This document shows, in pieces, positions 35,651-43,763 of a DNA stretch of 64,000 nucleotides. Below the pieces are notes generated by a model. That model was not told where the DNA came from. It ran no database searches and worked only from the letters and a program-made list of their open reading frames with translations. How positions within the stretch are numbered: position 1 is the stretch's first letter; every line of letters begins with the position of its first letter. The DNA is from Capilliphycus robustus (lineage in GTDB: Bacteria; Cyanobacteriota; Cyanobacteriia; Cyanobacteriales; Microcoleaceae). The DNA lies in assembly GCF_034932365.1 (NCBI RefSeq), contig NZ_JAYGHR010000013.1, positions 1 through 64,000 of the forward strand. The letters run 5' to 3'. Both the position numbers and the translations under genes were made by a program.

Positions 35651-35857
35651 GTGGCAATCGAAATCGGTCAGAAAGTCAAGGTACGCCGCATTAGAGATCG
35701 GATGCCTGCAAATGTTGTTAGTAAACTCAAACAAAATCCTTTCGGCATAGTCGAAGGCTACAAAATGGTTGATGGGAGCGGAGTTGGCTTCATGGTCAAA
35801 CTTGATGGCAACCTATCGACGTGGTTCTTTGAAGATGAACTAGAGGTTGCGCCTTAA
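35651..35857 (+). CDS. petP: PetP, small cytochrome b6f complex subunit (DUF2862)
   Basis: The product is 68 aa from the GTG at 35651 (GGAG 10 nt upstream), which fits the usual PetP length and start (AIEIGQKVKVRRIRDRMP). The longer frame from 35585 adds an unlike N-terminus. Family signatures are 'GYKMVDGSGVGFMVKLDGN' and STWFFEDELE at the end. PetP is a peripheral SH3-like subunit of the cyanobacterial cytochrome b6f complex that stabilises it and affects linear electron flow. It lies upstream of the ArsA-like ATPase and chlG in the same direction. Confidence 0.85.
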   Translation: MAIEIGQKVKVRRIRDRMPANVVSKLKQNPFGIVEGYKMVDGSGVGFMVKLDGNLSTWFFEDELEVAP

Positions 35858-36090
35858 CTCCCGGTAAGGCTTGGGTACTGGAGTCGGTGGCTATGACAGA
35901 GCAAGAACTTACACAAAAACCCGGTTTCTGTACCCGTTTTTTGTTTCTCGTCAGGTGCCTCCCCGACTTCAACCCTCTATCCGGGTGACTGCGGCGAAGG
36001 TGTCGAAAACAGTAAAAAACATACGCTAAGATTTCAAAGTGCAGTTAAACCGAAAAGATTTCAGGGATTTTAGCAGTAGGTAAAGAGTAA

Positions 36091-37212
36091 ATGGCTTTAA
36101 TACTAACCTTTTTGGGTAAAGGTGGAACCGGACGAACCACAATGGCAGTCGCAACCGCTAAACGGTTGGCACAGCAGGGAAAGCGAGTTCTACTTGCAAC
36201 TCAAGACAACAGTCCAGCCCTTAGCCTGCTTCTAGGCGAAACGGTCGGTTCTCAACCGACTGAAGTCGCACCAAGTCTAAAAGCAACTTATCTCAAAAGT
36301 GCTGAATTATTAGAACAAAGTTGGGAAGAACTCAAAACCTTAGAAGCCCAATATGTTCGCACTCCCTTTTTTAAAAATGTTTACGGTCAGGAACTCGGGG
36401 TACTGCCCGGAATGGATAGTGCGTTGGCTTTAAATGCTCTTCGACAATACGAGGGCAGTAGAGAATACGACGTGATTATCTATGATGGGGTTGCAAGCCA
36501 AGAAACCCTGAGAATGCTGGGAATGCCAGAGGTTTTAAGCTGGTATGTGCGTCGGTTTCGTCAGGTTTTTGTGGAGTCGGACTTTTGGAAAGCTGTTTCT
36601 CCTTTTGCTCAACCCGTTAGCAGTGCGGTGTTGAGTGTGGATTTATCGGCAAATAATTTTGATCAACCGACCAATCAGGTTAATAATATTCTAGAAGAGG
36701 GAAAAGCAGCCGTTGCTGACCCAAATCGAGTTGTGGCTTATTTGGTGACAACACCTGATCCGATTGCGATCGCGACGGCTCGTTACCTCTGGGGAAGCGC
36801 TCAACAAGTCTGTTTAACGGTGGGTGGGGTGATTCTCAATCAAGCCAATTTAACGGATGAAATTACTCAAATCTTTTTAACGGATGAAATTACTCAAGCC
36901 TTTGACCCGCTCAAGGTGGATTCTGTACCGCAACTCTCAAGTCAAGACTGGCAACCCTTGATGTCAGCTTTACCGGACTTTAGCCAAGCCAGTTCAGCCC
37001 CTCGGTCGATCACCATAGACGTGGCTAAACGACAAGTGAGCCTATTTTTCCCCGGTTTTGATAAAAAACAAATTAAACTCACTCAATACGGCCCTGAAGT
37101 CACCATAGAAGCCGGAGACCAGCGCAGAAATATTTTTCTCCCTGACCCCCTACGGGGAAAACCTGTGACCGGAGCCAAGTTTCAAAACAATTACTTGATC
37201 ATTTCTTTCTAA
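36091..37212 (+). CDS. ArsA/Get3-family P-loop ATPase
   Basis: The 373-aa product starts MALILTFLGKGGTGRTTMAV, with the deviant Walker A loop GKGGTGRTT at residues 9-17 typical of ArsA/Get3/MinD ATPases. Switch-like VIIYDGVASQETLRMLGM follows at about 135. The last 75 residues form an alpha-crystallin-like small domain (RQVSLFFPGFDKKQIKLTQY). Get3 relatives target tail-anchored membrane proteins and ArsA pumps arsenite. No ars genes are near, and the location before chlG suggests membrane-protein biogenesis (inference). Confidence 0.82.
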   Translation: MALILTFLGKGGTGRTTMAVATAKRLAQQGKRVLLATQDNSPALSLLLGETVGSQPTEVAPSLKATYLKSAELLEQSWEELKTLEAQYVRTPFFKNVYGQELGVLPGMDSALALNALRQYEGSREYDVIIYDGVASQETLRMLGMPEVLSWYVRRFRQVFVESDFWKAVSPFAQPVSSAVLSVDLSANNFDQPTNQVNNILEEGKAAVADPNRVVAYLVTTPDPIAIATARYLWGSAQQVCLTVGGVILNQANLTDEITQIFLTDEITQAFDPLKVDSVPQLSSQDWQPLMSALPDFSQASSAPRSITIDVAKRQVSLFFPGFDKKQIKLTQYGPEVTIEAGDQRRNIFLPDPLRGKPVTGAKFQNNYLIISF

Positions 37213-37250
37213 GGGAATAGGCAATCTTGCAATCTTGCAAAAAGACTTTT

Positions 37251-37406
37251 AACTGGTCACTGGTCACTGGTCACTGATAACTGGTAACTGGTAACTGGTC
37301 ACTGATAACTGGTCACTGGTAACTGGTCACTGGTCACTGATAACTGGTCACTGATAACTGGTCACTGGTAACTGGTCACTGGTAACTGGTCACTGATAAC
37401 TGTAAA
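37251..37406. repeat. 22-unit heptamer tandem repeat (consensus MACTGRT) upstream of chlG
   Basis: About 22 units of 7 bp alternate among AACTGGT, CACTGGT and CACTGAT with almost no slippage. The block starts 38 bp after the ATPase stop and ends 25 bp before the chlG start. It belongs to the same heptamer family as the tracts at 22.7 and 29.5 kb, but here all units point one way. It fills the region where a chlG promoter or leader would be expected. Confidence 0.9.
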
Positions 37407-37430
37407 AACTCCTCCCAACTTTCACTGATT

Positions 37431-38429
37431 ATGTCTGATACACCAACTTCTGAAGTTCGCGAGAACTCAAACCCAAATCCAGATAGGAGTGCCAAAACTC
37501 GGCAACTCTTGGGTATGAAGGGGGCAGCCCCTGGAGAAAAGTCCATCTGGAAAATTCGTCTGCAACTGATGAAGCCGATCACCTGGATTCCTTTAATCTG
37601 GGGTGTGGTTTGTGGGGCAGCTTCTTCGGGAAACTATACTTGGACTGTGGAAGATTTTTTGATTGCAGCCGCTTGTATGCTGCTAGCTGGGCCGTTGATG
37701 GCTGGCTACACTCAGACTTTGAATGATTTTTATGATCGCGATTTAGATGCGATTAATGAACCCTACAGACCGATTCCTTCGGGCGCGATTTCGATTCCTC
37801 AAGTGGTAACGCAAATTTTGATTTTGCTAACCTTGGGGGTGGCTTTGTCCTATGGGTTGGATGTTTGGGCTGAACATGAATTCCCAACGATTACAATTCT
37901 ATGTTTGGGTGGAGCGTTTTTATCCTACATTTATTCGGCTCCTCCCTTGAAGCTGAAAAAGAATGGTTGGTTAGGAAATTATGCCTTGGGAGCGAGTTAT
38001 ATTGCTTTACCTTGGTGGACGGGTCATGCTTTGTTTGGGGAGTTGAATACGACGATAGTGGTTTTGACCCTGTTCTACAGTTTAGCGGGGCTAGGAATTG
38101 CCATCGTTAATGATTTTAAGAGTGTAGAAGGCGATCGCCAACTGGGTTTACAATCGTTGCCTGTGATGTTTGGCGTGGGTGTAGCCGCTTGGATTTGTGT
38201 GTTGATGATTGATATCTTTCAGGCGGGTGTGGCGGTTTATCTGATCAGCATCCAGCAAAACCTGTATGCCACTATTGTGCTACTGTTGGTGATTCCTCAG
38301 ATTACATTTCAGGATATGTATTTCCTACGCAATCCTTTGGAAAATGATGTGAAATATCAAGCCAGCGCCCAACCATTCTTAGTCTTGGGAATGTTAGTTG
38401 TAGGTTTGGCACTCGGTCACGCCGCCTAA
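37431..38429 (+). CDS. chlG: Chlorophyll synthase ChlG
   Basis: The 332-aa product is a UbiA-type prenyltransferase that joins geranylgeranyl or phytyl diphosphate to chlorophyllide a in the thylakoid membrane. It has the ChlG start region IWKIRLQLMKPITWIPLIWG. The first Asp-rich motif, NDFYDRDLDAINEPYRPIPSG, at about 98-118 binds the prenyl diphosphate through magnesium. The second motif is DFKSVEGDRQLGLQSLPV at about 225. Eight or nine membrane helices are visible. Length is normal. Confidence 0.97.
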   Translation: MSDTPTSEVRENSNPNPDRSAKTRQLLGMKGAAPGEKSIWKIRLQLMKPITWIPLIWGVVCGAASSGNYTWTVEDFLIAAACMLLAGPLMAGYTQTLNDFYDRDLDAINEPYRPIPSGAISIPQVVTQILILLTLGVALSYGLDVWAEHEFPTITILCLGGAFLSYIYSAPPLKLKKNGWLGNYALGASYIALPWWTGHALFGELNTTIVVLTLFYSLAGLGIAIVNDFKSVEGDRQLGLQSLPVMFGVGVAAWICVLMIDIFQAGVAVYLISIQQNLYATIVLLLVIPQITFQDMYFLRNPLENDVKYQASAQPFLVLGMLVVGLALGHAA

Positions 38430-38576
38430 TCTTTTGAATAGACCCAATTTGAAAAGGTTGATTTTCAACCTCATAACAGATATCCTAAGCGGAAATACAG
38501 AAAAAGCGATTGACTGAGTATCTGTCTTTCCCTCTTGAGATATCCGTTTCCAACGAATTTTGGGAGCAGACCAGTG

Positions 38577-41075
38577 ATGAAATTGCCTCGGGATACGGAC
38601 AATCAATTTAAGCCGATGGGCAGCCCGGTTGATTCGGGTGACAAACGAACTGAGTCTAGAGATGCGCCAAAGCAAGTCGTAGGGGCAATTCATGAGCCTC
38701 TACAGGGTGGAGTGCAACTTCCGACTCTCTCACAACAGGAGCATTATACTGCCATGATTGCAGAAGGAATGAACTCGCAAAATCCTTCGACTTCGACTTC
38801 AGAAAGGTTCGAGTCGGACTCAGACAGGCAAGAAACCGATGCCAGTTCTCCGTTGTTACCCCAAGAATATCCTTTAGAGGAAACTTCTGAACTGGATGAG
38901 GACTCTGAGAATGGAGATCTTGAATCTCAAGAGGATCAAGACAATGACTCCAAGGCTACCCGTTGGTATGGTCGTGCTTGGGTTTGGGTCAGGTCGAAAA
39001 TTCCCACAACCTCAGAAGGTAAAACTCCTTGGTATCGGCGGACGAGTGTTTGGGTGGGGATTGGTGTGGTGACGGTGGGCGGGGGATCTATTGGTTATGG
39101 CAGTTGGAAGTTTTATCAGCTTTACCAAAATTTGCCCGAGGTGACTGATCTTTCAACCTACAATCGGGATGAGACTTTAACCATTAAAGCCGCAGATGGC
39201 ACGATTTTGATGCAGCGTGGCCCCGCAACTCGGGAACAGGTGAAGTTAGAGGAGATTCCCGAGCAGTTGGTAAAAGCGTTTGTCGCAACTGAAGATCGTC
39301 GCTTTTACGAACACACAGGGGTTGACTACCAAGGTATTGTTAGGGCTTTTGGCTCGAACTTGTTGGCGGGTGGTGTGGTAGAAGGGGGAAGTACGATCAC
39401 CCAGCAATTGGCGAGGATGGTTTTTCTCGATCAAGAACACAGTGTTTGGCGGAAGCTGCGGGAGGCTCTACTGGCTCAGAAAATGGAGCGACAGATGAGC
39501 AAGGCAGAAATTCTGGAGCGTTATTTGAATTTAGTTTATCTGGGTTCGGGTGCTTATGGGGTGGCAGATGCTGCTCAGGTGTACTTTAGCAAGCCTGTTC
39601 AAAGGCTGACGCTCTCAGAAATAGCGACTTTAGCGGGTTTGCCTCCGGCTCCGAGTCAGTATTCTCCTTTGGTTGATGTGGAGGCTGCTAAACAACGCCG
39701 TAATGTGGTGTTGCAACGAATGCAAGATGCAGAGTTTCTAACACCAGAACGAGCCGAACAGGTGAAAGAACAAGCCTTAGCGGTTCAGCCGAGTTCGCCA
39801 AAACGTTTACAAGTCCGCGCTCCTTATTTTGCCAGCTACATTGAGAAGGAGTTGCCGAAATATATCTCCCCAGAAGCGATCGAGATAGGCGGATTGACGA
39901 TTGAAACGAGTGTCAATCTCAAGTGGCAGGAAATTGCCCAAAAAGTGGTTAAAGAAGCGGTAGAACTTGATGGGGCTTCTCAAGGCTTTGATCAGGCGGC
40001 TTTAGTGGCGATTGATCCTCGCACGGGTGAGGTGAAGGCGTTGGTCGGCGGATCGAGTTATGCTGAAAGTGAATTTAATCGCGCTACTCAAGCTCAACGT
40101 CAGCCCGGATCGACGTTTAAAGGCTTGGTTTATGCGACGGCGATCGCCGCCGGATTTTCTCCCTATGATAGCTACCAAGATGAACCTTACCGAGTCGATG
40201 GCTATCGACCGATGAATTATGGCAATCGTCACTCGAATAATTGGCGTTCGATGGTTGATGCGCTCAGTAGTTCGGTGAATGTGGTGGCGGTGAAAGTCTT
40301 GGTTGATGTGGGTTTTGAACCTGCGATCAAAATGGCGAAGGATATGGGTATTCACTCGAAGTTACTACCGACTTATTCTCTGGCGTTGGGGGCTTATGAG
40401 GTGAATTTACTCGAGTTGACGAATGCTTACGGAACTCTGGCGGCTGAGGGGAATCATGTTCCGGTTCATGGCATTCGCCGCGTGATTAACCAAAAGGGTG
40501 AAACGATTTATCAAGCAGATTTTAAACCAAAACGAGTTTTAGATAAAGGTAGCGCTGCCATCACGACTTGGATGTTAGAAGGGGTTGTTCAAGGGGGAAC
40601 GGGAAGTTCGGCTTCTTTGTATGATCGATCAGTGGCTGGAAAAACGGGAACTTCTGAGGAGGCGAGAGATCTGTGGTTCATTGGTTATATTCCTCAGATG
40701 GCGACGGGAGTTTGGTTGGGCAATGATGACAACCAACCGACTTGGGGAACCAGTGAAACCGCAGCTTACAACTGGCGCCAGTTTATGAAACAGGTGGTTG
40801 AGGATATTCCGGTTGAGGATTTTCCAAAATTACCGGAGTTGGAGGGTCGCAAGGGTAGTATTAAGGCTAAACCCCATCAACCGAACCAGATCCAAACGGG
40901 TAGTGCGGCGGTCAAACAAGATGATCCAGATTACCATCGCCACTTCTCAAATAGTCAGAATAATTCTGACTACAACTATAACAATGACTACAACTATAAC
41001 AATGACTACAACTATAACAATGACTACAACTCCAATTACTACGATGATGGGAGTTCAGGTTATGAGAGCTATTAG
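38577..41075 (+). CDS. Class A penicillin-binding protein (PBP1A family)
   Basis: The product is about 832 aa from ATG 38577, with GGGAG 10 nt upstream; a TTG at 38535 is an alternative. A long acidic cytoplasmic stretch (about 1-135) precedes one membrane helix (VWVGIGVVTVGGGSIGYGS). The glycosyltransferase domain has EDRRFYEHTGVDYQG and GGSTITQQLARM. The transpeptidase domain has STFK in RQPGSTFKGLVYA, SSSVN, and KTGTSEEARD. It polymerises and cross-links peptidoglycan in the periplasm. The C-terminus is an Asn/Tyr/Asp repeat. Confidence 0.94.
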   Translation: MKLPRDTDNQFKPMGSPVDSGDKRTESRDAPKQVVGAIHEPLQGGVQLPTLSQQEHYTAMIAEGMNSQNPSTSTSERFESDSDRQETDASSPLLPQEYPLEETSELDEDSENGDLESQEDQDNDSKATRWYGRAWVWVRSKIPTTSEGKTPWYRRTSVWVGIGVVTVGGGSIGYGSWKFYQLYQNLPEVTDLSTYNRDETLTIKAADGTILMQRGPATREQVKLEEIPEQLVKAFVATEDRRFYEHTGVDYQGIVRAFGSNLLAGGVVEGGSTITQQLARMVFLDQEHSVWRKLREALLAQKMERQMSKAEILERYLNLVYLGSGAYGVADAAQVYFSKPVQRLTLSEIATLAGLPPAPSQYSPLVDVEAAKQRRNVVLQRMQDAEFLTPERAEQVKEQALAVQPSSPKRLQVRAPYFASYIEKELPKYISPEAIEIGGLTIETSVNLKWQEIAQKVVKEAVELDGASQGFDQAALVAIDPRTGEVKALVGGSSYAESEFNRATQAQRQPGSTFKGLVYATAIAAGFSPYDSYQDEPYRVDGYRPMNYGNRHSNNWRSMVDALSSSVNVVAVKVLVDVGFEPAIKMAKDMGIHSKLLPTYSLALGAYEVNLLELTNAYGTLAAEGNHVPVHGIRRVINQKGETIYQADFKPKRVLDKGSAAITTWMLEGVVQGGTGSSASLYDRSVAGKTGTSEEARDLWFIGYIPQMATGVWLGNDDNQPTWGTSETAAYNWRQFMKQVVEDIPVEDFPKLPELEGRKGSIKAKPHQPNQIQTGSAAVKQDDPDYHRHFSNSQNNSDYNYNNDYNYNNDYNYNNDYNSNYYDDGSSGYESY
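40968..41030 (+). repeat. 18-bp coding tandem repeat at the PBP C-terminus
   Basis: GACTACAACTATAACAAT repeats exactly at 40968, 40986 and 41004 and half again at 41022, encoding DYNYNN units. Perfect identity between copies points to recent slippage expansion. It forms a disordered, tyrosine- and asparagine-rich tail on the periplasmic side of the penicillin-binding protein. Confidence 0.9.
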
Positions 41076-41172
41076 AGATTCAGTCATTACCTGTTTTTTC
41101 ACTGTACGCGCTAAGATTTTAGAAAAGGCAATCCTCGATTTGATTTGATTGATAAGGAGACTTTAAGTTGTC

Positions 41173-41382
41173 ATGGATGAACTAAAGCCAATTTTTGAAG
41201 GATTGATCCAACAGCCCATTGCATTTGTCGGTGGGTTTGTCTCTGGTATTCTCAAGTTGAATTTGTCTGATGATCCGGTGAAAACCTGGTTAGAAAAGGA
41301 GGGAGCTTCTGTATCGGACACTTCCTCAACGACTTCTGTGAGCAATGGGAATAAGGGGCCGCAATCTATTACGATTGAGTAG
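41173..41382 (+). CDS. Small conserved cyanobacterial protein, function unknown
   Basis: The 69-aa product (MDELKPIFEGLIQQPIAFVG...) has an AAGGAGAC ribosome site 11 nt before the ATG. Residues 10-30 are hydrophobic with glycines (PIAFVGGFVSGILKLNL), perhaps a peripheral or short membrane helix, and the tail is Ser/Thr-rich. It follows the PBP by about 100 bp in the same direction and is closed by a terminator. Confidence 0.65.
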   Translation: MDELKPIFEGLIQQPIAFVGGFVSGILKLNLSDDPVKTWLEKEGASVSDTSSTTSVSNGNKGPQSITIE

Positions 41383-41404
41383 AATTTTTTAGAGATATTT
41401 TAGC

Positions 41405-41434
41405 AAGCCTGTGACTTCAAAGCAGGCTTCTTTT
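41405..41434 (+). terminator. Rho-independent terminator
   Basis: Arms AAGCCTG (41405-41411) and CAGGCTT (41423-41429) form a perfect 7-bp stem around 11 nt and are followed by CTTTTC. It closes the transcript of the 69-aa gene, and perhaps of the PBP, 23 bp after the stop. It also lies just before the end of the convergent DALR gene. Confidence 0.75.
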
Positions 41435-41445
41435 CTGCACTATTT

Positions 41446-42279
41446 TCACAGTTCTAATGGTGCTATGATGCCGAGTTTTTCTTGTAAAATAAATTTTAAG
41501 ATAGATTGGGTGATTAAGATTAATCCGAGTCTGGCTTGCGATCGCTGTGGGGTTTCGAGTTTGACTTCTCCCCAAATTTGACACTGACTGTAGAAGGCTT
41601 GAAAGGCTTGAGAAAGGAGATTAGCCTTGTTTTTCCAGAATCGTTGATCGGATGATGTGCAGCAAGCGTCTAAACTGGTGAGCAGATGCCAGATTAACTG
41701 ACGTTCATCACGATGACTAAGTTGCAGTTTTCCCTCTGGATCAAGCCAGGGAATAGGACTAGGTTTGACGAATAACCAAAGCAGTGAAGTTGTTTGGGAT
41801 GTTGCTTGAGTTAAGGTTATGATCCGATCGCGATCGGCTAACCGCAGTAAAGAACAGCAACGAGCATGACTGTATTGTACAGCAAATAATTTTTGATGGT
41901 TATTTTCGGGGATAATAACTTTTGAGGAAACCGGGAAACTCGATTCAGCTAAAGGGGTTTGAGTCATTTGTTGTAAACAAGTTGCGACTCGATGATCTGT
42001 TAATTGAAATTCTATCATTCCCGACGGAATGACCTGAATGCCAATGTCTCCGCACTTGCTTTTGAGTGAAAAACCGCGCAGCATTTCAGTGGCGATGTCT
42101 GTAGGCTGTTGAGCGATCATGGTAGCGAGTTTCAAGGCGATCGCTGATTGATATCGTATCGGCCAAGAGTCTTTAATCGGATGAATGGGAATATCCTGAG
42201 GGTCTAGGTGAATTCCTTGACTTTGGATGTGCTGGTGCAGCTTGTTAACCAAAAAACATTGAATTGCTGGGACTTCCAT
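41446..42279 (-). CDS. DALR anticodon-binding-domain protein (ArgS C-terminus-like)
   Basis: The product is about 277 aa from the first ATG (42279, MEVPAIQCFLVNKLHQHIQ); the longer frame begins with TTG. The C-terminal 120 residues match the helical DALR domain that reads the tRNA anticodon in arginyl-tRNA synthetase: 'HLLTSLDACCTS', 'LLSQAFQAFYSQCQIWGEV', and the ending RLGLILITQSILKFILQEKLGI. No catalytic synthetase motifs (HIGH, KMSKS) are present. It may be a free-standing tRNA-binding protein; the role is unknown. Confidence 0.7.
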   Translation of the reverse strand: MEVPAIQCFLVNKLHQHIQSQGIHLDPQDIPIHPIKDSWPIRYQSAIALKLATMIAQQPTDIATEMLRGFSLKSKCGDIGIQVIPSGMIEFQLTDHRVATCLQQMTQTPLAESSFPVSSKVIIPENNHQKLFAVQYSHARCCSLLRLADRDRIITLTQATSQTTSLLWLFVKPSPIPWLDPEGKLQLSHRDERQLIWHLLTSLDACCTSSDQRFWKNKANLLSQAFQAFYSQCQIWGEVKLETPQRSQARLGLILITQSILKFILQEKLGIIAPLEL

Positions 42280-42586
42280 ACAATTTATGTGATGATGCCT
42301 CAAAAAAGAAACAAGATCCTGACCCCAGATTCCGGAACTCAGACCCAATCGGGTGTAGGTTTGTGTACCCCATCTCTGTGAAAAACCGTCTATAGAATTT
42401 AATGGGAAATCCCGCAGATGATGTGTTTTTTGCTACATTAGTACAAGAGACCCGATTGAGATCAGCAATATCTCAAGTGTAGCTTCCTCCCTGTTCTGTT
42501 TTGAGTGCCAAGTTTAACCCTCAGCTTGTTCAAGAAGCCCAATCAGCTTCTGAAAATTGTCCTTGAACTCTCCCCCTTATCTTGCT

Positions 42587-43312
42587 ATGCAGTCAACCCC
42601 TGTATCGTCTGAAACTACCAATCGACCTTTTTTAACCTGGCAGCGTATTATTGACTGGGCGCAGGAACATTATCGCTGTCGCAACTTTAATAAGGATGAA
42701 CGAATTCCAGCCCGCCCGGGTTTGCTTTATCTCGTCCAACGAGGATCGGTGCGATTAGTTGGTAGCGCTCAACTGGGAACCTCTGCTCATCAATCTGAGG
42801 CTAAAGTCTCTCGTCGCGCTTTAGATGAGGCGTTTCTGGGTTTTGTCGGCGCAGGTCAACCGTTTGAGTTGGTCGCCCAGTCGCCTTTTTCACTACAAGC
42901 TTATGCCCATACGGATGATACTAATGTTCTGTGGATGTACTGGGAAGATCTGGATAATTGGCCGCACTTTCGCCGGGAAGTTTTAGATGCGTTCCGATAT
43001 CAACATCAGCGAAAGTTGTTATGGTTAAGTACCTTGGGTCAGCGTCGAACGATTGACCGACTCTTAGGGTTTTTGACGCTTTTAATTGAAGAATACGGGG
43101 AATACTACGTTAGTGAGAGTGAAGAACATTCGTTTCGAGGTTACTGTTTGCCCTGGCCCTTAACTCACTCTCAAATTGGCAGTGCTATTGGTTCAACCCG
43201 TGTAACGGTGACGCGGTTGATGGGGAAATTGCGTACTTCTGGGTTAATTTACACCCAAGACGATAATTTAATCTGTTTACCTGCGCCAAGTGAGAAAGAA
43301 CAGTCAGTTTAG
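42587..43312 (+). CDS. Crp/Fnr-family transcription regulator
   Basis: The product is about 241 aa from ATG 42587; the longer frame starts with TTG. The N-terminal cupin-like sensor region (about 25-140) is divergent, with no obvious cAMP phosphate-binding PR-x-x-x motif. The winged-helix HTH near the end is typical: LTHSQIGSAIGSTRVTVTRLMGKLRTSGLI. It is not NtcA, which is shorter and has a different recognition helix context. The target genes are unknown. It is divergent from the DALR gene. Confidence 0.82.
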   Translation: MQSTPVSSETTNRPFLTWQRIIDWAQEHYRCRNFNKDERIPARPGLLYLVQRGSVRLVGSAQLGTSAHQSEAKVSRRALDEAFLGFVGAGQPFELVAQSPFSLQAYAHTDDTNVLWMYWEDLDNWPHFRREVLDAFRYQHQRKLLWLSTLGQRRTIDRLLGFLTLLIEEYGEYYVSESEEHSFRGYCLPWPLTHSQIGSAIGSTRVTVTRLMGKLRTSGLIYTQDDNLICLPAPSEKEQSV

Positions 43313-43639
43313 AAGCGATGCTGTCAACCGCTCAAATCATTCAGCTTTCTGGAAGAGAACTTCTAGGACTTCAGGGGTATCTCATGCTGATCAGAAGATT
43401 TTATCATTTAACTTGGCAAAGATCTTTTGTCAAGCTTTTGGTTTGATATTGTTCTGCTTTATAAAACTGATATAACGCGGTATAAACCGTGTTAACGTTT
43501 ATTTCCTCTCTTGCAAAGTTCCTTCTCGAGCGGTTTCCGCCAAGATCGGACTTTGCGCTCTAACACTCAAAGATCAGACTCTCGAATAGATGAAACCTCT
43601 CAAAACATCCATTTACTACCCCAGCAACGAAATTGAAAA
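43313..43639. other. Intergenic region between the Crp-like gene and the candidate small RNA
   Basis: No supported gene is visible. One imperfect 20-bp dyad, AACGCGGT (43474-43481) with ACCGTGTT (43486-43493), could be a regulator site, but no promoter is clearly attached to it. Confidence 0.4.
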
Positions 43640-43713
43640 CAGAAAAAGTGCCTGGGAGTCTGGCCGTGTTTCGACCCCAAGCACTTCTTCTACAGACCTC
43701 ACTCCTCACACTG
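43640..43713 (-). ncRNA. Candidate small RNA of about 72 nt downstream of secA
   Basis: On the minus strand a consensus promoter is followed after about 6 nt by this stretch, which ends in a rho-independent terminator. The terminator arms are AAGTGC+TGGG (43646-43656 on plus) and CCCA+GCACTT (43676-43686), with an inner hairpin of GGTCG/CGGCC arms around AAACA and a TTTTTC tail. The 5' part carries GTGTGAGGAGT, the exact complement of the Yfr1 core. No good open reading frame fits inside. I cannot match it to a named family. Confidence 0.55.
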
Positions 43714-43718
43714 ATACT

Positions 43719-43746
43719 AATATACACGATAATCTCAGCTTGTCAA
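43719..43746 (-). promoter_or_regulatory. Consensus sigma-70 promoter for the candidate small RNA
   Basis: TTGACA (43746-43741) and TATATT (43724-43719) are separated by 16 nt on the minus strand, 18 bp after the secA stop codon. A promoter this close to consensus, pointing away from secA into non-coding DNA, has no other gene to serve before the Crp-like gene, which lies on the opposite strand. Confidence 0.65.
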
Positions 43747-43763
43747 GAAATAAGTTCTGAAAT

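Noticed and set aside
35911..35945. A terminator-like AAACCCGG...CCCGTTTTTT after petP
   Set aside because: The two arms are direct rather than inverted (both contain CCCG), so they cannot form the stem.
40798..41148. A 116-codon frame inside and beyond the PBP 3' end
   Set aside because: It is the +1 shadow of the 18-bp repeat (poly Thr-Ile-Met). The PBP frame holds all conserved motifs.
43646..43711. Reading the ACTCCTCACAC at 43701 as a genuine yfr1 gene on the plus strand
   Set aside because: A hairpin precedes it, but there is no promoter on that strand and no terminator after the motif. Promoter and terminator both fit the minus strand. Kept open as a test in the findings.
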